Positions 15,726-20,503 of a stretch of DNA of 20,503 nt are shown here, piece by piece. How positions within the stretch are numbered: the stretch's first letter is position 1; the number at the start of each line of letters is the position of its first letter. A program made the position numbers and the translations under genes. The DNA is from CAVYGN01 sp964413265 (lineage in GTDB: Bacteria; Spirochaetota; Brevinematia; Brevinematales; JAOACQ01). The stretch lies in NCBI GenBank assembly GCA_964413265.1, contig CAYPRX010000023.1:1-20503 (forward strand), given 5' to 3'. The notes beneath the pieces were generated by a model. It was not told the origin of the DNA. It ran no database searches and saw only the letters and a program-made list of their open reading frames with translations.

Positions 15726-16438
15726 TACCGGACTCCTACCCTGAACACTGAAGCGGTCAGTAATGTCAGCAGGTAAAGGACTATCATCGGAAGGGCCAGC
15801 GTTATCTGGGAAACAACATCAGGGGCCAAGACAGCCGCTATGGCAAAAATAACTATTATAACATATTTTAAATTTTTGACGAGTGTCGCAACTGTGAGAA
15901 CATGGAACTGGATAAGAACGATCAAAACAACCGGGAATTCGAAACAGAATCCGCATGCCAGAAGGAATTTAAAAACGAACTGGATAAATTTTGAATAATT
16001 TATCATCAGGCCGACACTGCCGGGAAAAAATCCCTCCGTTTTAAAAAAACGGAGAGAGGCGGGCAGGACGGACTGAATTGAAAAAAAAACTCCGGCAGCA
16101 AACAGGACAAAAGCTGCTATGATAGAACCAAGAACAATATTTTTTTCACGCGCTGTGAGGCCGGGGAAGATAAAAAGACACGCCTGAAGAATAAATATCG
16201 GAAGTGCGCATATACAGCCGAAGATCAAAGAAACGTTCATGCGGGTGAAAAAGCCTTCTACTATGGTATTAATATAAAGCTTTTCGCCAAGAATTCCCGA
16301 AATTATTTGTACAAAATAGGGATAAATCAAATAACCCGCTATCGCAAATGCCAGTACACCCGATACTACCCACAGCATACGATTGCGCAGTTCCACTACA
16401 TGGTCCCAGAAAGGCACTTCGGTGTTTTTCCCTTTCAT
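15725..16438 (-). CDS. tatC: Twin-arginine translocase subunit TatC
   Basis: A 237-residue six-helix inner-membrane protein, the core receptor of the Tat pathway. The N-terminal signal-binding stretch is FWDHVVELRNRML (family: H..ELR.R), followed by a conserved glutamate in EGFFTRMNVSL, FGCICALP, and near the end FCFEFPVVLIVLI and AAVLAPDVVSQITLALPM, both strong TatC signatures. TatC recognises the RRxFLK motif of folded substrates. It sits 24 bases after tatA and overlaps tatB by one base. The order A-C-B is unusual compared with the A-B-C order of E. coli. Confidence 0.95.
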   Translation of the reverse strand: MKGKNTEVPFWDHVVELRNRMLWVVSGVLAFAIAGYLIYPYFVQIISGILGEKLYINTIVEGFFTRMNVSLIFGCICALPIFILQACLFIFPGLTAREKNIVLGSIIAAFVLFAAGVFFSIQSVLPASLRFFKTEGFFPGSVGLMINYSKFIQFVFKFLLACGFCFEFPVVLIVLIQFHVLTVATLVKNLKYVIIVIFAIAAVLAPDVVSQITLALPMIVLYLLTLLTASVFRVGVR

Positions 16439-16462
16439 ACCTTATTCTTATTTTTTGATTCC

Positions 16463-16702
16463 TTACGATCTTTTTGCGGTTGATCTGGATGGTTTTGTTG
16501 TTTTTATATTATTGACTCTCTTACGTTTAGATGCGGTCTTTTCTTTTTCTCTGGCTGTCTTTTCCTCTTCGTCTGCTTCACGCAGGCCCCTTTTTAATTG
16601 TTTAAAACCCTCGCCAATCGACTTGCCGAGATTTGGAATCCTTGATGCCCCGAAAACAAGAATAATGACCAGGATGACTACTAAAATTTCAGTTAATCTC
16701 AT
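16463..16702 (-). CDS. tatA: Twin-arginine translocase subunit TatA
   Basis: A 79-residue pore-forming TatA protein: a short N-terminal membrane helix (about 4-18), the invariant FG hinge in FGASRIPNLGKSIGEGFK, an amphipathic helix and a very charged, basic tail. Many copies assemble with TatBC to pass folded proteins across the inner membrane. An AAGG-type RBS precedes the ATG. It starts 13 bases after the stop of the small CXXX modification-system protein, so it is in the peptide operon. Confidence 0.93.
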   Translation of the reverse strand: MRLTEILVVILVIILVFGASRIPNLGKSIGEGFKQLKRGLREADEEEKTAREKEKTASKRKRVNNIKTTKPSRSTAKRS

Positions 16703-16715
16703 TTCTCAATACCTT

Positions 16716-17030
16716 CTATTCTTTTATCATAAAAATATCTCGTGAGTTGAAATCTATCTGCCATTTAAAGCCCGGCTTTCCTTCCCAGTTGTATTTTTTT
16801 GCCTTTTCATCCCACCAGTTCTGGAACTTTATCGATATATCGCCCATATCTTTAACAAGTCTCTCATAAAGTTTGCTTTTCTCAAGATCCGCCGCTTCAA
16901 CAGTAACCAGGGAGCGGAATAGCTCAGTAATGCCGTTTTTTCTTTCATAAAGGGATTTGATCTCATCTCTTTCTTCCGGCGTTACCTGGCCGACTTTAAC
17001 ATGACCTTCATTATCCGGCATTATGTTCAT
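16716..17030 (-). CDS. CXXX repeat peptide modification system protein
   Basis: A small soluble protein of about 104 residues. The stretch VTPEERDEIKSLYERKNGI, a helical LYERLVKDMGDISIKFQ and the motif WWDEKAKKYNW resemble the small protein named CXXX repeat peptide modification system protein that accompanies radical SAM enzymes of Cys-repeat peptide clusters (recognised from memory of the family). Its biochemical role is not known; a scaffold or peptide-binding helper is plausible. The frame could begin at a GTG (17039), but the RBS GAGGGG is well spaced for the ATG at 17030; another ATG at 17021 is possible. It overlaps the end of the maturase gene by about 20 bases, so the two are coupled. 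It ends with TAG. Confidence 0.75.
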   Translation of the reverse strand: MNIMPDNEGHVKVGQVTPEERDEIKSLYERKNGITELFRSLVTVEAADLEKSKLYERLVKDMGDISIKFQNWWDEKAKKYNWEGKPGFKWQIDFNSRDIFMIKE

Positions 17031-18189
17031 CCTTTTCACCCCTCAGTACATTTAATATTTCCTGCTGTATATCAATTATTTTTAAGAGCAGGAATTTTAC
17101 ATCATTCTCAAAATTGGTTTGATTGGAATTATTCTCAGGATTATTTATAACCTGATTTTCCATTTTCGTCAAATCGGGTGCCGCCTCCCGAACTGTTTCC
17201 TCTACAGCTTCCCCTTTTACTAACTCCACTTTCTTTGTAATAATATCCAGAGGATCATAATAATCCAGTTTCTGTATCGGCTTTACCTCTGTAAAAGTAG
17301 AAATATCGCGGCACTGTTCCAGAAGAAGGCGCGAGTTTTCCCTTTCTATATGGGAAACAACACACTGCTGCCGGGAAGGAGTATTTATCTCCAGAGTAAG
17401 TTTTTTATTCAGATACACGCAGCGTTTGCAGTGAAATGCACTGCAAATTGAACAAATGGGGGCATGCTCGAGGTCAAGAAGCTGGCTGTTTTTAATGCAT
17501 ACGCCGCTTTCCAGATCGCCTACAGGTTCTTCAGGTTTATCATAATAAAAACCAGGGCAGATATAAAACATCCCATTCGGCGCAAGGGTTACATGCTCCA
17601 GCCCGGCATTGCAGTTGTTCATTTTTTCAAGCATCAGCCTGTCCGAAAGTGTATTAATCTCAATGAAATTATTATTTCTGTATGATTCTGCTGCTTTACC
17701 GGCAGTTTTTGTCATTGCTGAATCGAATACAGCATAATCACTTTCGCTGAAATCCTTGATATTTGAAATATGGATATTCAGCCTTTTAATATTTGCCGAG
17801 GACCGCTCGAACCAGCCAGGCAGCTTCTCAATATCTTCTTTGCTGATCTTCAGAATGATGTTCTCAAAAAAACCTGTAACCCTATCAATCTCATTGATGT
17901 CCGCCACTGCGACAGCTTCGGGATATGCCCTGCTTAATTCCATGGGGATTATTTTACTATGGGTCACAGTATTAAGTTCTTCCTCGAAATTTACAGGCAG
18001 CTTTGATTTCCCCAGGATTATATTGACCGCCATATTATTTTCCTTTGCAAAATCAATCCCCTTTTTTAAGGTTGCAAGCGGTATAAGCTCGCTTTCCCCG
18101 GATGCATAATAGGGATTTTCATAGTAACAAAAAGGAACAGCTGCCCTCTCTGTTAAAATGATCATATAATTAAACATCTTTTCTTCCAT
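17011..18189 (-). CDS. CXXX repeat peptide maturase-like protein
   Basis: A 392-residue companion enzyme of Cys-repeat peptide clusters. The first 200 residues look like a degenerate TIM-barrel-type half (YMIILTERAAVPFCYYENP at the start, as in this family) with no CxxxCxxC cluster motif. The second half carries a SPASM/twitch-like Cys set: CNAGLEHVTLAPNGMFYICP, then CSICSAFHCKRCVY and QQCVVSH, likely to hold auxiliary iron-sulfur clusters. The last 110 residues are charged and variable. Known clusters pair this protein with a true radical SAM enzyme, the gene just upstream here; stop and start overlap as TAATG. It may position the precursor for maturation. A second start at codon 5 is possible. 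Confidence 0.82.
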   Translation of the reverse strand: MEEKMFNYMIILTERAAVPFCYYENPYYASGESELIPLATLKKGIDFAKENNMAVNIILGKSKLPVNFEEELNTVTHSKIIPMELSRAYPEAVAVADINEIDRVTGFFENIILKISKEDIEKLPGWFERSSANIKRLNIHISNIKDFSESDYAVFDSAMTKTAGKAAESYRNNNFIEINTLSDRLMLEKMNNCNAGLEHVTLAPNGMFYICPGFYYDKPEEPVGDLESGVCIKNSQLLDLEHAPICSICSAFHCKRCVYLNKKLTLEINTPSRQQCVVSHIERENSRLLLEQCRDISTFTEVKPIQKLDYYDPLDIITKKVELVKGEAVEETVREAAPDLTKMENQVINNPENNSNQTNFENDVKFLLLKIIDIQQEILNVLRGEKDEHNAG

Positions 18190-19364
18190 TATTTTGAAAT
18201 CCCTTTTTCCCTGTAGAGCTTATCCCAGTAATAGTTGTTCGCCCGGACTCTCGCCTTGTGCATATCACAGAGAAAGATGGCACGCTGGTAAATGGTATCC
18301 GTCTCAGCCTCGTCGAAGTTCAAACCCTGGCACCATGCGCACCCCATCCCGACCTCGCATTCTATGCACTCCTTTGTGCTCTGGCTTGAACGTGTAAGCG
18401 CCAGGAACGGCCGGACCTTGTTCTGGTCTATCCCTTCGTATATGCTTCCGATTTTACGCCCTTCCTTGCGCTTAGCCATGGCAAATGGCGCGAAGCGTAT
18501 GCATGGATAAAAATTCCCCTCGTAATCCACGGCCAGCATCTTCCCCGCACCGCACCAGTTCTGTTCATCCCTGCATGGATTTCCAAGCGTATTTGCAAAA
18601 AAGGAAAAGTTCTTATCGCGGTATATATCATTTTCAATTATATAATCAGCAAGGGCCCGTAATTCTTTTTCGAAAATCTCGGAGTCTCCCTCAGTCCATA
18701 CGTCCTCATACACTATATTAATTGGAACAGTTTGTATCCCCAGCTCCCAAAGATGTATAACGCTTTCTTTTATATACGGGAGATCATCATGGGCCACGGT
18801 AACTTTCGTTCCCGATTCTGGGAACTGCTTTACCCACAGGGGTATGTTTTTCACAACATAACTGTATGATCCCCTTCCGTCGGGAAAGACTCTCTGGGAG
18901 TCATGCTTTCTTGCCGTTCCGTCAATTGTTATGCTTATGCTTAAATGGGTCCTGTTCTTGCTTATATATTTCTGCACCCTTTCGTCGTCATACAAAATTC
19001 CGTTGGTTGAAAAACTGAAGCGGTAATCGTTGAACCAGGGGTGGTCCAGTTCATAAGTTTTTGTCTTGAAATAATCGCAGATCCTGTCTATAAGCTCAAT
19101 TTCCAGGAACGGCTCACCACCTATAAATTCCAGGATGACAGACTTTTCGTAAAATATATCCCTTTCCCTGAGGAAATAATCGATCGCAGTCCTGGCTACC
19201 TCGAAACTCATTTTGTTTGTACGGTTTTTACCATGAAGGTAGCAGTATCTGCACCTGAGCTGGCAGTCTTCGGTAACTATGAAGGTTATATTTTTAGCCC
19301 GCCCTTCTTCCCATTGAGGCAGAGGCGTACCGAGCAGGTAGTTCTTTTTCTCTACAGGGTCCAT
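18189..19364 (-). CDS. Radical SAM/SPASM peptide maturase, CXXX-repeat target type
   Basis: A 391-residue radical SAM enzyme. The [4Fe-4S]/SAM motif is C34-x3-C38-x2-C41 in EDCQLRCRYCYLHG. It is followed by EFIGGEPFLE (the GGE motif), SFSTNGI, and a partial TIM barrel to about residue 260. The C-terminal SPASM domain holds CGAGK...GNFYPCIRF, CIECEVGMGCAWC and a final CDMHKAR, binding auxiliary clusters. Such enzymes install carbon or thioether cross-links on ribosomally made peptides. The sequence is like the maturase family named for CXXX-repeat targets; the chemistry of that family is not settled. RBS AAAAGGTGAG is strong. It lies downstream of the Cys-repeat peptide gene and a hairpin, and is coupled to the next gene. 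Confidence 0.92.
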   Translation of the reverse strand: MDPVEKKNYLLGTPLPQWEEGRAKNITFIVTEDCQLRCRYCYLHGKNRTNKMSFEVARTAIDYFLRERDIFYEKSVILEFIGGEPFLEIELIDRICDYFKTKTYELDHPWFNDYRFSFSTNGILYDDERVQKYISKNRTHLSISITIDGTARKHDSQRVFPDGRGSYSYVVKNIPLWVKQFPESGTKVTVAHDDLPYIKESVIHLWELGIQTVPINIVYEDVWTEGDSEIFEKELRALADYIIENDIYRDKNFSFFANTLGNPCRDEQNWCGAGKMLAVDYEGNFYPCIRFAPFAMAKRKEGRKIGSIYEGIDQNKVRPFLALTRSSQSTKECIECEVGMGCAWCQGLNFDEAETDTIYQRAIFLCDMHKARVRANNYYWDKLYREKGISK

Positions 19365-19469
19365 AATCTCACCTTTTTATTTTAGGAGTTTAAAAAAGTC
19401 TTTAGCACTGCTCTTGCCCCTTTGATAAACTCAAGAAGCTATAAATTGTAGGTTAATTCTTAGAAAATA

Positions 19470-19504
19470 ATCAAATAATGTCCTCTATCCAGTAAAGACA
19501 GAGG
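19470..19504 (-). terminator. Leaky terminator/attenuator between precursor and maturase genes
   Basis: On the minus strand, just after the peptide stop codon, CCTCTGTC-N7-GATAGAGG forms an 8-bp stem with one G-U pair (19482-19504) and is followed by the T-rich tail ATTATTTGATTATTTTC. Partial termination here would give more precursor than enzyme, as is common in peptide-modification operons. Confidence 0.5.
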
Positions 19505-19527
19505 TCCTAATTATTTTAGCAGATTTA

Positions 19528-19956
19528 TTATGAAGGGATATTGCCGCCACTTTGACAGGTTGCCGTGCACGTTGTAGTGCATTTCCCCGTGCAGCTTCCA
19601 GTACAGCTACCCGTACAGCCCGTGCAGCCTATGCAACCTACAAAGAAACCTGTTAAACATGATCCCGTGCAGGTCGTCGAGCAGCCTCAAGTACTGGTTG
19701 ACATTCAGGTTGCCACGCAGCCAATGCAGCTCTTTTGGCAGCCTGCCAAGCAAGACCCTGCGCAGGTTCCCGAACATCCGCTGCAACTAGAACTGCTGCT
19801 AGAACCACCACCGCCGCTAGAACCCTTGCTTCCAGGAGAATTAGATCATCTTAACAAAGACACGCCGATCAGGGAAAGAGTTGGTACAAGAAGAGTGCCG
19901 GCTTTAATTAAAAATTCTCGCCGGTCAAGGTTTTTGTCAACCACCTCTTTTTTCAT
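19528..19956 (-). CDS. Tat-signal Cys-repeat (CXXX) precursor peptide with three in-frame UGA codons
   Basis: A 142-codon frame found by reading the minus strand through UGA codons 37 (19846-19848), 84 (19705-19707) and 90 (19687-19689); it ends in TAA. The start ATG has AAAGGA about 9 bases upstream. The leader carries a twin-arginine motif (DRREFLIK, residues 11-18) and a hydrophobic run to residue 35, as in a Tat signal. After codon 37 comes a Ser/Gly linker (38-57), then 18 Cys: 58, 61, 65, 69, 73, 77, 80, 92, 96, 100, 108, 111, 114, 118, 122, 126, 130 and 134, mostly one every four residues with Gly/Ser/Thr between. Codon 84 falls exactly on the Cys register; 88 (Ser) and 104 (Phe) also occupy register positions. 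Function (inferred): substrate of the radical SAM and maturase proteins downstream, exported by TatABC. UGA may be read as selenocysteine, or the gene may be decaying; since UGA is a normal stop in neighbouring genes, a general code change is unlikely. Confidence 0.72.
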
Positions 19957-20044
19957 TTTATCATTTCCTTTAAAAATTTTTTAAAGTAGTGCATAATATT
20001 TATTGGCAAATAAAATAATTACTAGTCAAGTACAAATTTATTGA

Positions 20045-20104
20045 ATTTTAATTTTAAAAGAATTATCTGTCAATGTTTAATAAGTTATATTTTTGTTAAA
20101 CATT
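20045..20104 (-). promoter_or_regulatory. Promoter of the Cys-repeat peptide/Tat operon with upstream inverted repeat
   Basis: On the minus strand TTGACA (20068-20073), a 17-base spacer and TAAAAT (20045-20050) form an almost perfect sigma-70-type promoter; the 5' leader to the peptide ATG is about 80 bases. Just upstream, touching the -35, are perfect 9-base inverted arms AATGTTTAA (20072-20080) and TTAAACATT (20096-20104), centres 24 bases apart: a plausible activator or repressor site. The arms are AT-rich, so chance is possible. The rest of the region 19957-20044 is AT-rich leader with no further structure I can support. Confidence 0.6.
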
Positions 20105-20195
20105 TTACATATAATTATTAAAATATTGTGTTAAAATATTCACAAAAATTGATGTGATTTAATTAAGTATTGTTTGTCCAACAGGAATTTTCGCC

Positions 20196-20240
20196 TTGCG
20201 AGGGAAGTATAAGAGCCGATATTTCTGACTTCCCGAGCAA
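20196..20240. repeat. Long imperfect inverted repeat
   Basis: TTGCGAGGGAAGT and ACTTCCCGAGCAA form 13-base arms with two mismatches around a 19-base loop. There is no T run, so it is not an ordinary intrinsic terminator. The GC-rich arms, with the TTGCGAG/GAGCAA ends, recall the dispersed intergenic palindromes found in many copies in some genomes. It lies between the ankyrin gene and the AT-rich promoter region; apart from it, 20105-20287 shows nothing further. Confidence 0.5.
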
Positions 20241-20287
20241 TGTGGAGAAGTTATCTTTCATTGAGAATCCATGCAGGTCAATAAAAT

Positions 20288-20503
20288 TTATTTTTCCGTT
20301 GCGCCTGCTTTTATCAAAAGGTTACTTATAATGTCATCCTTGGCAAGAGACAAAGCCGAATTGCCGTCATTATCAACTGTGTTGAGGCTGGCTTTCGCAT
20401 CTATCAGTGCTTTTACCGTATCAGTTTTCCCAAGATATGCTGCCCATATCAAAGCCGTTTTGCCGTCATTATTAACTGCGTTGACATTTGCTTTTTTCTC
20501 GAT
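20288..20503 (-). CDS. Ankyrin-repeat protein (C-terminal end only)
   Basis: The last 71 codons of a gene entering from beyond the window edge, ending in TAA. It holds two ankyrin repeats: KANVNAVNNDGKTALIWAAY with LGKTDTVKALIDA, then KASLNTVDNDGNSALSLAK and LLIKAGATEK. The pattern (D-x-x-G-x-T/S-AL-x-x-A) is clear. Ankyrin repeats bind partner proteins; the rest of the protein and its location are unknown. It runs in the same direction as the peptide operon but is separated from it by more than 300 bases with a strong promoter between. Confidence 0.85.
   Translation of the reverse strand: MEKKANVNAVNNDGKTALIWAAYLGKTDTVKALIDAKASLNTVDNDGNSALSLAKDDIISNLLIKAGATEK

Noticed and set aside
19555..19790. 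Periodic 12-base pattern that might look like a CRISPR or tandem repeat
   Set aside because: The period is the C-x-x-x codon repeat of the peptide; units vary and no spacer/repeat structure exists.
19846..19848. Lipobox at the end of the Tat leader with UGA 37 standing for the lipid-modified Cys
   Set aside because: The position is suggestive, but the residues before it (LLR, with Arg at -1) do not fit a lipobox.
19565..19984. A 139-residue plus-strand frame rich in Pro, Gln and Val (repeated PVQ-like units)
   Set aside because: It is the antisense image of the TGC/TGT-rich Cys repeat of the minus-strand peptide gene; it has no RBS and no plausible family.
1..20503. Genome-wide reassignment of UGA (genetic code 4 or 25) to explain the peptide frame
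   Set aside because: At least six other genes in the window end in TGA at the expected family end with no in-frame TGA inside, so UGA works as a normal stop.

Overview
The window looks like a piece of a bacterial chromosome of moderate to low GC content. Coding density is ordinary, RBSs are mostly AAGGAGG-like, and the -35 elements are TTGAC-like. A LolC/FtsX-type permease, a Tat system and a secreted S10 peptidase suggest a cell with an export-rich envelope. The CoA-disulfide/persulfide reductase and the two radical-SAM-system enzymes suggest an anaerobic or microaerobic lifestyle. A spirochaete or deltaproteobacterium-like organism would fit, but taxonomy cannot be fixed from this sequence. 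TGA is an ordinary stop codon here: it ends DoxX, pirin, DLH, MFS, CoADR and RmuC-like genes.

Layout. (1) 2-535 (+) is the 3' part of an ImmA/IrrE-type metallopeptidase. (2) 669-6117 (-) is a run of genes: a MerR regulator with its own promoter/operator, a DHA2 MFS exporter, a dienelactone hydrolase-like enzyme, pirin, an aldo/keto reductase and DoxX. It looks like a regulated detoxification/redox-stress block. (3) 6158-7363 (-) is a lone LolC/FtsX-type permease with a good promoter overlapped by a small palindrome; divergent from it is a secreted S10 carboxypeptidase-like protein (7560-9134). (4) 9230-10447 (-) holds a sterol desaturase-family hydroxylase and YjbQ. Divergent from these are a CoA-disulfide reductase-rhodanese fusion and a tocopherol cyclase-like gene that overlap (10689-13326), then an RmuC-like gene (13428-14588).

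(5) The most striking region is 14618-20104 (-). A TTGACA-17-TAAAAT promoter precedes a Cys-rich repeat peptide gene (19528-19956). After a hairpin come a radical SAM/SPASM enzyme, a CXXX repeat peptide maturase-like protein, a small CXXX modification-system protein, then tatA, tatC, tatB and a methyltransferase, all tightly spaced. The peptide, missed by simple ORF finding, begins with a twin-arginine signal (DRREFLIK) and continues into a Gly/Ser linker and long C-x-x-x repeats. Its reading frame is broken by three in-frame UGA codons, one of them exactly in the Cys register. This suggests a radical-SAM-modified Cys-repeat peptide exported by its own Tat translocase, with UGA either recoded (for example as selenocysteine) or marking recent decay. 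(6) Beyond an AT-rich regulatory stretch and a long imperfect dyad lies the end of an ankyrin-repeat gene, cut by the window edge.
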